Shown piece after piece: positions 35,231 through 44,421 of a DNA stretch of 46,908 bases. Positions within the stretch are counted from its first letter, which is position 1. Each line of letters opens with the position of its first letter. The notes under the pieces were generated by a model. That model was not told the origin of the DNA and made no database searches. It worked only from the letters and a program-made list of their open reading frames with translations. The position numbers were made by a program, and so were the translations under genes. Source of the stretch: Aerococcus sp. UBA6277 (GTDB lineage: Bacteria > Bacillota > Bacilli > Lactobacillales > Aerococcaceae); contig NZ_DJUR01000043.1 of NCBI RefSeq assembly GCF_002440555.1, positions 171,833 through 218,740 of the forward strand, in the 5' to 3' direction.

Positions 35231-36439
35231 AGTAAATCTATTTAGCCTGTGCTGCTTTTTATCTTTTTTGTAGATTGCATCGACGATGATGGCGATAGCG
35301 TTATCACCTGATACATTTGTTGCGGTACCAAATGAGTCTTGTGTGATGTATAAAGAAATGGCTAATTGGTTGAAAGCTTCTGTTAGACCAACCATTGGTA
35401 AGAAAGGTAAGGCTGACATGATAGCCCCGCCTGGTGCACCTGGTGCAGCGACCATAGCGATCCCTAACATCATGATGAAGCCAGCCATTGTACCAATTGA
35501 GATTGGCATTGAGTACATCATTAAGATGGCTGTCACACAAGATGTGATGGTAATCATTGAGCCAGCTACATGGATAGTGGCGCATAGTGGCACAACGAAG
35601 TTAGCTATTTGCTCAGAGATGCCATTTTTCCGGGCAATTTCAACGTTTGTTGGAATGGTTGCGGCAGATGATTGGGTACCAGCGGCTGTTAACCAACCCG
35701 GAATTTGATTCTTCATCATTTGGATTGGGTTCTTACCGGCGTAAGCACCAACCACGGCGAACATGCAGGCTAGGTATAGTAAATGTAAGACGATGGCAGT
35801 GACTAAGACTCGCCAAAAGACTGACATAACGGCAAATACTGAACCTGAATATGACATATCCGCAAAATTGAAGAAGATATAGAATGGTAGCAATGGAATC
35901 ACGACTGTTTGTAAGGTTAAATCGATGACCTTACCGAAGTCTGTAAAGACATTTGCCAAGGCTTCTCCACGTCCGCGAGCTCGTAGCCAAGAAATCCCCA
36001 AACCTAACATAAAGGCAAAGATGATGGCTGTGGTAACTGAAAACATGGGTTCTAGACCAATTGAGAATAAGGCGGTTGCCCCTTCACCTGATTCCTGAAT
36101 AGTATTTGCCAAGTCGGAGGTGATAAACATTGGGAATATATTGCTGGCAACGATGTAAGCTAGGATACCGGCAATGATTGTTGACCCATAGGAAATGGCT
36201 ACGGTGATCCCTAAAAGTTTACCCGCACCTTCTGCTAGTTCGGCGATACCTGGAATAATCAGGCCGACGATCATCAATGGAATGATAAAGGCCAGGAACT
36301 CGGAGAATAGTCCGGATAATGTTTTTAATACTTGGAAGAAAATTTCTGGTAGAAAACCAAATTGGCCAACAATGATTCCTAATATAATTGCAATTACTAA
36401 TTTCAAGGCTAGCGGTATTTTAAACCCCTTCTTTGCCAT
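35213..36439 (-). CDS. Dicarboxylate/amino acid:cation symporter (DAACS family)
   Basis: The 408-residue membrane protein has the Glt-fold pattern: eight helices with an N-terminal LALKLVIAIILGIIVGQFG, a re-entrant hairpin with the serine-rich TQSSAATIPTNV, and the C-terminal SGDNAIAIIVDAIY with the substrate-binding region. GGAIMSALPFLPMVGL matches the second hairpin. It would import glutamate, serine or a dicarboxylate with Na+ or H+. A GAGGAG site precedes the ATG. It is monocistronic between two terminators. The substrate is not resolved. Confidence 0.9.
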   Translation of the reverse strand: MAKKGFKIPLALKLVIAIILGIIVGQFGFLPEIFFQVLKTLSGLFSEFLAFIIPLMIVGLIIPGIAELAEGAGKLLGITVAISYGSTIIAGILAYIVASNIFPMFITSDLANTIQESGEGATALFSIGLEPMFSVTTAIIFAFMLGLGISWLRARGRGEALANVFTDFGKVIDLTLQTVVIPLLPFYIFFNFADMSYSGSVFAVMSVFWRVLVTAIVLHLLYLACMFAVVGAYAGKNPIQMMKNQIPGWLTAAGTQSSAATIPTNVEIARKNGISEQIANFVVPLCATIHVAGSMITITSCVTAILMMYSMPISIGTMAGFIMMLGIAMVAAPGAPGGAIMSALPFLPMVGLTEAFNQLAISLYITQDSFGTATNVSGDNAIAIIVDAIYKKDKKQHRLNRFTKKDSV

Positions 36440-36476
36440 ATGAACAACTCCTCTAAATCATTTCTATCTCAAAAAG

Positions 36477-36503
36477 AAAAAAGTCCCAAATCAACTTGGG
36501 GCT
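36477..36503 (-). terminator. Terminator of the YgjP-like gene
   Basis: On the minus strand AAGCCCCAA pairs with TTGGGACTT over a short loop, followed by T6, about 45 bases after the stop codon. Confidence 0.75.
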
Positions 36504-36546
36504 TAACTTATTATTATGAGATTACTGCTTCTATTTTAACAGACTT

Positions 36547-37254
36547 TTAATGAAACACACTAGGTAATTTCGCTAAAATTGCATTTGCTTCTTGCCATTT
36601 CGGAAAATATTGGTCCATTAGCTGGTAGAACCGCTTGGTATGGTTGGTTTCTAGTAAATGGACTAATTCGTGAACAACGACTGATTCTAGGCAAATTAAC
36701 GGTGCGGCGACCAAGCTTAAACTAATCCAGATGCGTTTCTTCTGGATATTGCAGGTTCCCCATCTGGTTTTCATTTGCTTGACCCGAAATTCATTGGCCC
36801 ATACATCCATATGGGCCATCATTTTAGGCCCGGTAATAGCTAATTGTTCTTTCAACTCTTGTCTGTAGAAGGCTATCATAACTTGTGCCCGCTCATCCTG
36901 GTCCATTCCTGGTTTGACAGTTAAAACTAGATGGTCATCCACTAATTGGCAAGATGTTGGCCCCGGTTTTTCAATGACTAGTAAAGGATAGGATTGGCCC
37001 CATAAATAATGGTTTTCACCAGTTTCATAGTGTTTGACTTCGTCCTGATAGCGGTTTTGGATATCCGCCTGCATCCGCTCAATTTGTGCTAAGTTATTTT
37101 CCACGAAGGCGACAATAGCGGCTTTACTGGCATATTTAGGTGCTGAAATGCGCAGGTCCCCATGCGGCGGGACGGCTTTTAAGGTCAAATTTTTATAGTT
37201 GGCCTGCTTGGTTACTTGAACGGCATAGCCCGCGATGGTCATATCAATTTTAAT
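36547..37254 (-). CDS. YgjP-like (DUF45/M48-type) zinc metallopeptidase domain protein
   Basis: The roughly 235-residue protein carries the zinc motif VVHELVHLLETNHTKRFYQL (HELVH plus a third His) and MKTRWGTCNIQKKRIWISL, both diagnostic of the YgjP family. It may be a SprT-like peptidase; physiological substrates are unknown. The start is uncertain: a GTG at 37263 sits inside the GGAGG ribosome site, an ATG at 37242 is 20 bases from it, and an ATT at 37254 is at the ideal eight-base distance. I chose the ATT, as in ktrB. It lies just downstream of acetolactate decarboxylase on the same strand and may be cotranscribed with it. Confidence 0.85.
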   Translation of the reverse strand: MKIDMTIAGYAVQVTKQANYKNLTLKAVPPHGDLRISAPKYASKAAIVAFVENNLAQIERMQADIQNRYQDEVKHYETGENHYLWGQSYPLLVIEKPGPTSCQLVDDHLVLTVKPGMDQDERAQVMIAFYRQELKEQLAITGPKMMAHMDVWANEFRVKQMKTRWGTCNIQKKRIWISLSLVAAPLICLESVVVHELVHLLETNHTKRFYQLMDQYFPKWQEANAILAKLPSVFH

Positions 37255-37298
37255 AGCTGGCACCTCCTTGCGTGATTACTTTGGCAAAATGGCTGCCC

Positions 37299-38003
37299 TT
37301 ATTCACTCTCGTTAATTTCTGTAATGAGGTTATCGTAATTGACTTTGGCATTCATGAAAGCTGTATTATCCGTTGCGAAATGCTGGTGGAAGTCGGTGAC
37401 GGTTTGGACGGATACATCTGCATGATTAATCCTATAATCAATGATGTGACCACCAAAATTCTTGTCTTCGCTGATAAAATGGCAATGAAAACCTTGTTTA
37501 ACTACACCTTCAAATAAGTAAGGACCGTAAATCCCGATGCAAGTGCCCTTGACGTTTTCTCGCTTGAATTCGGGTTGCTTGCGACTGGCTTCGACAAAGC
37601 GTGGGAAAGGTTCTTCAACGCGCGGAATGACTCGGGTATGCATGAAATCAAAAGACCCTTCGATGCGGATAACTGAAAATGTCGATAAGGATTTCAATTT
37701 CCTTTTTAGAAACTGATGCCATTCATCTAGGGTAAATAATTCATTTACAGTGAAGGTTTGGTCAGGGGTAAAGTCAGTCACGGCGGCATACGGCACGGTT
37801 TCATCCCCTTTTAAAACGATTAATTCACCATTTTCCTTGGCTTGGTATGCCTTACCGTCAATCACGATCAATTCCCCATCTAAATGGTCCATGGTGCCAA
37901 TCCCATAGTTACCCTCTTTTAATAAGGATTCTATGGTTATCGACCCATCGAAAAAGCCCGCCATTAAGTCACCTAATGTTTGATGTTGAAATAGTTTCGC
38001 CAT
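37299..38003 (-). CDS. budA: Alpha-acetolactate decarboxylase
   Basis: Taking the ATG at 38003 with a GGGGAG site gives 234 residues, the usual length. The zinc ligands are in GFHCHFISEDKNFGGH (His-x-His plus a third His), and DHLDGELIVIDGKAYQA and IEGSFDFMHTRVIPR are family landmarks. The enzyme converts alpha-acetolactate to acetoin, draining pyruvate to neutral products. No acetolactate synthase gene (als/budB) is adjacent. The next gene starts 36 bases later. Confidence 0.94.
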   Translation of the reverse strand: MAKLFQHQTLGDLMAGFFDGSITIESLLKEGNYGIGTMDHLDGELIVIDGKAYQAKENGELIVLKGDETVPYAAVTDFTPDQTFTVNELFTLDEWHQFLKRKLKSLSTFSVIRIEGSFDFMHTRVIPRVEEPFPRFVEASRKQPEFKRENVKGTCIGIYGPYLFEGVVKQGFHCHFISEDKNFGGHIIDYRINHADVSVQTVTDFHQHFATDNTAFMNAKVNYDNLITEINESE

Positions 38004-38199
38004 ATCTGTCTCCCCATATCGCTTTCTGTGCACAGTTCATTTTCATTTTATTTAAACGATGGCACTTCTTGTCATGTCCATACTACCTTTTTTACCCTCG
38101 TCTCGCAAGCTATTGCGGGAGTGCCAGCTTGAAATTGTTGACCCTTTTTCCTATACTTACTAGTACTTACGAGGCAAAAAATTTGAGAGGAGTGGTTGG

Positions 38200-38715
38200 A
38201 TGATTTCGCACGAGTTGCCTTTGATGCCGATTGGCGAGGATGAGAAGCGGTGGATGGCGGAAATTACTGGTGATGATGAGACGTTTGTTTTGAAGCGGGA
38301 TTTTCAGCCTGAGATCCGGCCCGGCGTCTGGGAAATTTATGACGGTTGGTACCAAATTAATGGCCAATTTCCTGGCATTTCTCCCTTTGAGAAGGAATAT
38401 GTCCTCGTGCAAAATGGGCAAATGACGCGCCACCTTGATTTTCGCTATATGATCAGTGCCCTACCGCAAATTAAGGCCTATGAAGACCAGCGAAAAGAAC
38501 GGTTAGAACACCAAATCACTAAAGTTTTGGACGAAATCTACGAAGCTGTTCCCTACGACGGGGTTTCCGACGCCATTTTAAGCCAAAAAGAAGACATGTC
38601 TATGGTAGAAACATCCAGCGAATTGGTCAAAGGATTAGCCAACATCTTGAAGCAAAAGGACGATATCATCAAAAAATACCAGACTTATTACGACCAAGCA
38701 GAAGATTTGTGGTAG
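38200..38715 (+). CDS. Hypothetical cytoplasmic protein, 171 residues
   Basis: A GAGGAG site precedes the ATG, and TTGACC at 38138-38143 could be a -35. The protein is acidic, has no signal peptide or membrane helix, and contains a Trp/Tyr-rich first half (GVWEIYDGWYQINGQFPGI) and a helical, Lys/Glu-rich second half (about 90-171) that could form a coiled coil. I do not recognise a family. Codon use and ribosome site support a real gene. A 34-base hairpin starts four bases after its stop. Confidence 0.7.
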   Translation: MISHELPLMPIGEDEKRWMAEITGDDETFVLKRDFQPEIRPGVWEIYDGWYQINGQFPGISPFEKEYVLVQNGQMTRHLDFRYMISALPQIKAYEDQRKERLEHQITKVLDEIYEAVPYDGVSDAILSQKEDMSMVETSSELVKGLANILKQKDDIIKKYQTYYDQAEDLW

Positions 38716-38718
38716 ATA

Positions 38719-38974
38719 GATTGGAGCTGCGACAAAAGTCGCTGCTCTAATCTTCCAAAGGTTCCTTTCTTGGTGTCGGCTCTTACACCTTAAAAAGCCG
38801 AACAATTACCGGAAGTAATTGGCGTATTTTGGAAAGCATCGAAAGAGTTTGACTTTTGTGGGACAGCCGACGGAACGCAGCGACATACGGATGCCTTTCG
38901 TAAGAAGAGCCTGATATTACGACTTGTGGTAAATAGTAATTAGGGGCCTGACACTAATGTCAAAGCCCCTTTTT
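38719..38974 (+). ncRNA. Strongly structured intergenic segment ending in a terminator
   Basis: A hairpin GATTGGAGC-T-GCGAC/GTCGC-T-GCTCTAATC (38719-38752, AAAA loop) opens the segment. Further hairpins are TCGGCT/AGCCGA (38776-38801) and AATTAC/GTAATT (38804-38820), enclosed by CTTCCAAA/TTTGGAAAG, then GAAAGCATC/GATGCCTTTC. GACTTTTGTGGGACAGCC (38851-38868) is partly complementary to the first hairpin. A perfect GGGGC...GCCCC terminator with T5 ends it (38943-38974). It may be an independent RNA, a long 3-prime UTR or a MITE-like repeat; one copy cannot decide. It shares no clear sequence with RNA copies A and B. Confidence 0.4.
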
Positions 38975-39016
38975 CTATATGACGAATTTACAATTTAAGT
39001 GCAACACATAAAAAAT

Positions 39017-39313
39017 TCAAAAAAAGATCCACAGTTTTTTAAAAAAATCTGGATCCGAACAATGAAATCTAAAGTAATCATTAATGCAATCACCTTCAGG
39101 GTTATTATAAGAAAAAGAAGTGCCAGGAGAAAATATAACTATAGAATTTGGTCTCACTTGATGAAGTTTATCATTTATATAAAAAATAGCATTTGTTTTG
39201 ATAAAGAGAGCAAGGTAAACATCAATTTCTTCAGGATGACCAATTTTCTCGGAACGGGGATGATGGAAATCCACGCCTCTATGTTTTGAAACAATGGAAA
39301 ACAATTGAACCAA
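39017..39313 (-). pseudogene. Truncated AraC-family regulator, N-terminal sensor part only
   Basis: The 98 codons after a GGAAGG site read as the cupin-like ligand-binding arm of AraC regulators (VYLALFIKTNAIFYINDK, VRPNSIVIFSPGTSFSY, INDYFRFHC). The C-terminal helix-turn-helix domains are missing; the frame ends at the edge of the structured segment. It is a deletion remnant at the left border of the accessory region. The start codon appears to be TTG. Confidence 0.72.
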
Positions 39314-39499
39314 CTGAATACTTCCTTCCTAAAAATTATGTTTTTATTTTTTCGTAAATTTCAAGGTTAAGTTAGCCACTACAGGTAACTCATTTGTTTG
39401 GTACCGTAACTGCCTTGTTATTCTAAATCAGTGACCCTCTGATAATGAACTGAGGGATGGTGGTCTTCCGACCAGTCTGGCCTCAGGCCATCTTTCCAG

Positions 39500-40430
39500 A
39501 CATGAAGCCATGCCGAGGTCAAGTAATGATAGGTCAAGCCCCCAATCGTTCTTGCTTGAATGCTTGAACAAATGTGTCATGTGGTGTTGCATAACCCAAA
39601 ATTTTCCGCGGGTAATCGTTCATCCAATGCTGGATTCGCAAAATCTGGTTCTCGCTCACCTCACTAATCGGGCTTCCCTTGGGGACGAAACGGCGAATTA
39701 ATTTATGCTGATTTTCGCTCGTCCCACGCTCCCAAGAAGCATAGGGGTGGCTGAAATAGACGTCAGCTACATCTTGCAGAGCATCGTGTAGCCCCGAAAA
39801 CTCCGAGCCATTGTCGGAGGTCGCGGTCTTAAATAATTGATCGAAGTTAGCGCCAGCCCGTTCTCTTAGCTGTTGAACCGCTTGGTCCACCGATTCGGTG
39901 TCCTTCCCGTTCAACTTTAGGATGACTTCAAAGCGTGTCTGCCGTTCAGCCAGCGTCAGCAGCACGGCATCCGACTTGGTCTGTTTCCCACGACTGTGTC
40001 GATTGCCCAATGACCGAATGTTTCCCGGGTTTCAACTTCTTTAGAGCGTTCTTCAATTCACGTCCCGAGAACACGCTTGTTGGGACGGTGTCCTGGGCGG
40101 CCCGCTTTGATTTTACGGGACAGTTTTTCAAGCAAGTCCATGTTCTTTGTTCGCATGATTCCGCGGTCAATCCATTGATAAAGAGCAGTTGTTCCAGGAA
40201 TGATGGCACAATCGAACAGCGCGTGTTTTCTGGCAAATCCGACTACGATGTCCGGCGACCATTTTTCATTTAACATTTTGTCATCTGCCCAGTCAATGAA
40301 GGCATTTGTGTTCGCCCATTTGGGGCGTCTGCCACAGTTCAGTCGTTGATTTTCATAGAAGGCCTGTCCTGCATCAGCGTCATAAACAGAATAGTAGGTG
40401 TCATACACTTTTCCATTTTGGAGCTGAACC
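39500..40430 (-). mobile_element. Decayed IS30-family insertion sequence, copy 1
   Basis: Leftward frames encode an IS30-type transposase: ARKHALFDCAIIPGTTALYQ and DRGIMRTKNMDLLEKLSRK, then RELKNALKKLKPGK, FGHWAIDTVVGN (first catalytic Asp), TSDNGSEFSGLHDAL (second Asp) and YASWERGTSENQHKLIRRF (catalytic Glu). At least two frame changes lie between about 40080 and 39990, and the N-terminal third is lost at the junction with the aldolase fragment near 40430. The catalytic D-D-E core is readable but split, so it cannot make an active enzyme. Positions 39314-39500 hold no gene I can support. Confidence 0.82.
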
Positions 40431-40882
40431 CAAAAGGAATCCGGGCAGTTGTCGAGCAACAATTTGAAGTTGCCAGACAGATTCTGGATGCGGGGCTTGT
40501 GCCAATCATTGAACCTGAAGTCGACACCTATAGTGAGAAAAAAGATGAAGTGGAGACTATTCTGAAAGAAGAATTGCTGCGGAATCTGGATACCTTACAC
40601 GAAGACAATCATGTTATGTTGAAGTTGACAATTCCTACTGTGGCTAATACTTATAAAGAAACCATTGACCATCTAAATGTTCTTCGGGTCGTGGCCCTTT
40701 CCGGCGGTTATTCAAGGGATGAGGCAAACGTAAAACTGAAAGAAAATGATGGTTTGATCGCCAGCTTCTCCCGTGCTCTCTCCCAAGACCTGAACGTCAA
40801 CCAGACCGATGAGGAATTTAACGCCGCATTAAAGGATGCAATTGATAGCATTTTTGATACTTCCGTAAATAAAAAGGCTTAG
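40430..40882 (+). pseudogene. C-terminal fragment of class I fructose-bisphosphate aldolase
   Basis: The frame reads [53 protein letters not shown] and [18 protein letters not shown], the second half of bacterial class I aldolases (Fda type, about 295 residues). The N-terminal half is replaced by IS30 copy 1, with the junction near 40430. The Schiff-base lysine region is partly retained (MLKLTIP) but the fragment has no start. An apparent open frame to 40346 runs antisense through the IS. Confidence 0.82.
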
Positions 40883-40949
40883 AAAGACAGAAGTAGAATG
40901 CTGTGACGATCATTTTTAAGAGGATTTACAGATGTAAAATGAATATAAA

Positions 40950-41006
40950 GAAAAATACCTCCTTCACGAAAGGCTTAGCAGTTGATTACGTGAAGGAGGT
41001 ATTTTT
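40950..41006 (+). terminator. Very strong terminator after the aldolase fragment
   Basis: AAAAATACCTCCTTCACG pairs perfectly with CGTGAAGGAGGTATTTTTG across about 20 bases of loop. It is nearly symmetrical and could act in both directions. Confidence 0.88.
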
Positions 41007-41052
41007 GACAGTAGGAATCGCTCGGCCTTCCCACTTTTCCATTCCATTTGAT

Positions 41053-41190
41053 CTAAAAGAAACATAAAATACTTTTCTGAAGGTTATCTTTCATATCGAT
41101 TTTTCCTTTTTTAATCAGAGACTGCAAATCAAAACCCTTCTCTTGTCTATTCATGGCAGGTAGCACAGGCAATAAAAATGCCTGCGCCAT
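41053..41190 (-). pseudogene. Short unassigned leftward ORF, probably a gene remnant
   Basis: A 45-codon frame (AFLLPVLPAMNRQEKGFDLQ, LIKKGKIDMKDNLQ) runs leftward and stays open a few codons upstream (IAESTN). It lacks a ribosome site. The amphipathic, protein-like composition suggests the end of a lost gene. I cannot assign a family. Confidence 0.25.
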
Positions 41191-41293
41191 ATTTGTTGAT
41201 TCTGCTATGAACTAGTTCTTGACGAATCGTTTTTTCGTCCCTAGAATGTATGGACGTATCACTGACAAAGGTCATTTAGGAGAATTAGAAAAC

Positions 41294-42634
41294 ATGGAAA
41301 AAACGGAATTGAAAAAAAGTATCAGCGGCTTGACTGCGCTGACAGTATTAGTGGGTACTGTAATTGGAGCGGGGGTCTTCTTTAAGCCTACAGCGGTGTA
41401 TTCTGCTAGCGGGGCTCCGGGTGTTGGGCTGTTGGCTTGGTTTGTTGCCGGTATCATTACCATCACTGGTGGTCTGACTGTTGCTGAAATTGGCACGATT
41501 TACTCGGAATCGGGCGGATTAATGCTGTATATGGAAAAAGTATATGGAAAGATTTGGGGGTTTCTGGCTGGATGGGCACAGATGATTGTTTATTTCCCAG
41601 CAAACTTTGCGGCTTTGGCCATTATCTTTGCGACGCAAGTTATCAATCTTTTCGGGTTAAGCGATCAATTGATCATTCCCATTGCGATTGGGACCGCCCT
41701 CTTTATAGCCCTCATGAATTTTATGGGAACGAAGCATGGCAGCAGAATTCAAAATGTCGCTACTTTCCTGAAACTTATTCCTCTTTTTATTATCATTATT
41801 GCTGGGTTACTTTATCCTGGAGGAGGTCAACAGAGCCTTATGCCTTTTGTTTCAGAAGACCATTCTTTCCTGACTGCTCTTAGCTCAGCACTGGTTGCCA
41901 CCCTTTTTGCTTATGATGGTTGGATGAACGTGGGGACGTTGGCGGGAGAGATGAAAAATCCCGGGAAGACATTGCCTCGTGTGATTGTCGGCGGACTCTC
42001 CATCGTGATGGCCGTTTATCTTGCAATCAATGTTGCCTATCTTTTTGTAGTCGATAGCGCTACTCTTGCAGGTACTGCTACCCCTGCAGCAGCTGTTGCT
42101 TCTAAACTGTTTCCAGGTATTGGCGGCAAATTAATCACGGTGGGAATTTTAATCTCTGTTTTTGGTGCAATGAATGGCTACTTCATTTCTGCTATGCGCA
42201 TTCCCTATGTACTGGCAAAAAGAGGATTGCTTCCTTTTGCTGATTGGTTCGGTGTTTTGCATCCCAAAACTTATGTCCCAATGAATGGCGGCATAATGAT
42301 TGTTTCTATCTCTGTCGTGATGATGCTGTCCGGTTCGTTCAATCAGCTGACTGATTTGATTGTATTCGTTATATGGATTTTCTCTACCATGACTTTCCTG
42401 GCAGTCATTATCCTGCGGAAAAGAAAACCCGCAATTGAGCGCTCTTACAAAGTGCCACTCTATCCCTTTATTCCGCTGGTAGCAATTGCAGGAGGCTTGT
42501 TTATTTTAATGAGTACTTTGCTGACGCAGCCGTTCAACGCTTTATTGGGAATCGTCTTGACTCTGTTAGGTGTTCCTGTTTTCTTATATACTCAAAAAAA
42601 TCAAAAAGCTCCCGTTTTAATTGAAGAAGAATAA
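41294..42634 (+). CDS. APC-family amino acid permease (SteT-like)
   Basis: The ATG at 41294 follows AGGAGA with a slightly long spacing; an upstream extension to 41219 has no ribosome site. The 446-residue protein has about 12 helices and the APC signature VLVGTVIGAGVFFKPTAVY in helix 1, AYDGWMNVGTLAGEMKNPG in helix 6 and NVAYLFVVD after it. It resembles LAT-type exchangers such as the serine/threonine antiporter SteT; the substrate is not resolved. It lies intact among truncated genes, and its codon use looks richer in G and C than the flanking core genes, consistent with acquisition along with the aldolase fragment. Confidence 0.87.
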   Translation: MEKTELKKSISGLTALTVLVGTVIGAGVFFKPTAVYSASGAPGVGLLAWFVAGIITITGGLTVAEIGTIYSESGGLMLYMEKVYGKIWGFLAGWAQMIVYFPANFAALAIIFATQVINLFGLSDQLIIPIAIGTALFIALMNFMGTKHGSRIQNVATFLKLIPLFIIIIAGLLYPGGGQQSLMPFVSEDHSFLTALSSALVATLFAYDGWMNVGTLAGEMKNPGKTLPRVIVGGLSIVMAVYLAINVAYLFVVDSATLAGTATPAAAVASKLFPGIGGKLITVGILISVFGAMNGYFISAMRIPYVLAKRGLLPFADWFGVLHPKTYVPMNGGIMIVSISVVMMLSGSFNQLTDLIVFVIWIFSTMTFLAVIILRKRKPAIERSYKVPLYPFIPLVAIAGGLFILMSTLLTQPFNALLGIVLTLLGVPVFLYTQKNQKAPVLIEEE

Positions 42635-42652
42635 TATTGGCATAGATTATCG

Positions 42653-42685
42653 AACAAGCAGCCCCATATGGGAGCTGCTTGTTTT
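42653..42685 (+). terminator. Terminator of the APC permease gene
   Basis: AACAAGCAGC-CCC and GGG-A-GCTGCTTGTTTT form a strong hairpin with a short loop, 19 bases after the stop codon. Confidence 0.88.
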
Positions 42686-42811
42686 GCATTTTTTTGGGGT
42701 GGTTTATAGGGATTTGGGGAGGTTTGTATAGTACAGAACTTTTTTATGAGCTGTATCATACACATTTCCTAAAGAAATGAATGACGACGAGCAGTAATGA
42801 TACGTTCGAAG

Positions 42812-42856
42812 AAAAAAAATAGAAACAAGCTCCGAATTTTGGAGCTTGTCTCTATT
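42812..42856 (-). terminator. Terminator of the GH32 fragment
   Basis: On the minus strand AATAGAGACAAGCTCC pairs with GGAGCTTGTTTCTATT around a short loop, followed by T8. It starts just after the stop codon. Confidence 0.9.
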
Positions 42857-42864
42857 TGAATGCT

Positions 42865-43432
42865 CTATTCAATTTTAAAAAGGCGCGTACTGACATGACT
42901 TTCTTTCATTTCCAAAAAGATAAATGTATCTTCTTTTTCTGGGAAAGCAAGACTCGATAATACTTTCAAACCATCATTGAAAAAGATTTCTACGGATGAA
43001 GTATCAACGAAGATATTCATCTTCAACTCTTTGTTTGGAAGGAATTTACTTTGACGTGTTGATTTTGTTTCATTCATCTTTCCAATCCCTACATTCGTGC
43101 GGTCTACTTCAACAAAACCTCGTTCTGAGTCAAAATCAACTTTTAAGTAGCGAGTCCGCTCTTTATTTGCCAAAAGATAGAGGATCCCTTGTTGATTTTC
43201 AGGAAGAAGAATTTCTAATTCATAAGCATTTTCATCTGGCTGGTGTAAAGTTACCAAACCATTTATTTTCTCTGCTTTTTCTTCAAGCAATCGTTTAGTT
43301 TTGTTCATTTCTTCTACAGGATATTGATATAATTGGTTTCCTTTTACTTTCAATTCCTTCACTAAATTTAAACAATTTGTCCAACCATCTTGGTAAACAG
43401 GATACTCATTTAATGAACGCGAAATAATATTC
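42865..43432 (-). pseudogene. C-terminal fragment of a GH32 sucrose-6-phosphate hydrolase
   Basis: The frame (open from about 43432) reads RSLNEYPVYQDGWTNCLNLV, KELKVKGNQLYQYPVEEM, and the beta-sandwich domain typical of GH32 (FVDTSSVEIFFNDGLKVLSS). The catalytic five-bladed propeller is gone, cut at the junction with IS30 copy 2. An internal ATG at 43362 is not a true start. In relatives the enzyme cleaves sucrose-6-phosphate brought in by a sucrose PTS, which is absent here. Confidence 0.82.
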
Positions 43433-44390
43433 CTATTGCATGAGCAAGGAAAGTCTTTAGGATATATTTCTAAGCAACTAAATCGTGCAAAATCAACAAT
43501 TTCAAGAGAACTAAAGCGGAATACTATTCAAGAAAAAAGTTATTCTCCCTCAAAAGCACAAGAAAAGTATCAGCAAAGAAAGAGAAGAAAGTGTGGTCGT
43601 AAACGCATACTTCTATATACTGAAATTCATTCTCGGGTACAACGACTCTTTTTGGAAGAACAATGGTCTCCAGAGGAGATTAGTGCCCGAATGAGACTAG
43701 AAATAAATCAGCAAGCTCTTAGTTATAATACGATTTATCGTGCAATATATCGCGGAGATTTTGATGAACCGAATCTTTCTCACGGCAATAAAGGTGCAAT
43801 TCGTAAGTTAAAACATCGAGGTAAAACACGACACACAAACAATTATTGAGAGCGCCGTGGAAAAATACCAATTTCGAATACGATTCATGAACGGCCATCT
43901 GCTGCCAATGAGCGCCTTGAGATTGGTCATTGGGAAGCTGATACTGTAGCCGGTAAAACAGGTAGGGCTTGTATTGTAACTCTAGTCGATCGTAGATATC
44001 GTTTTTCCCTACTTGGTAAGGTTGAAAAGAAAATCTCTAAAAATGTGATTGATTGTATGATCAATCTACTAAGAAATATAGGAGAAGATAAATGTAAAAC
44101 CGTTACACCCGATAGAGGAAAAGAATTCTCCCAACATAGTCGAATAACGCTAGAATTAAATGGCACTAAAGTGTATTTTCCAGATCCACATGCTCCATGG
44201 CAACGTGGTACAAACGAAAATACTAATGGTTTATTACGTGAATATTCACCTAAAGGTGAAGATATTTCAGGTATTTTCGATAGTCAAATTCAAGAATGAG
44301 CGAATAAATTAAACACGCGACCACGGAAATGTCTAAACTGGAAAACCCCTTATGAAGTATTTTTTAATGAATCGTTGCACTTAATCTGAC
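43433..44390 (+). mobile_element. Decayed IS30-family insertion sequence, copy 2
   Basis: The transposase reads LHEQGKSLGYISKQLNRAKS, TISRELKRN (helix-turn-helix), GHWEADTVAGKTGRACIV (Asp), TPDRGKEFSQHSRI (Asp) and PHAPWQRGTNENTNGLLREY (Glu), ending NWKTPYEVFFNESLHLI. About 15-20 N-terminal residues are missing at the GH32 junction. Two TGA codons interrupt it, at about 43847-43849 and 44297-44299; the second replaces a Trp conserved in the family (QEWANK). It differs from copy 1 and belongs to another IS30 subgroup. It is inactive by the standard code. Confidence 0.85.
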
Positions 44391-44421
44391 AATTGAAGAT
44401 ACATTTATTTCGACTTTATAT

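Noticed and set aside
40346..40430. Extension of the aldolase frame upstream to 40346
   Set aside because: This part is antisense to IS30 transposase sequence; aldolase similarity begins near 40430.
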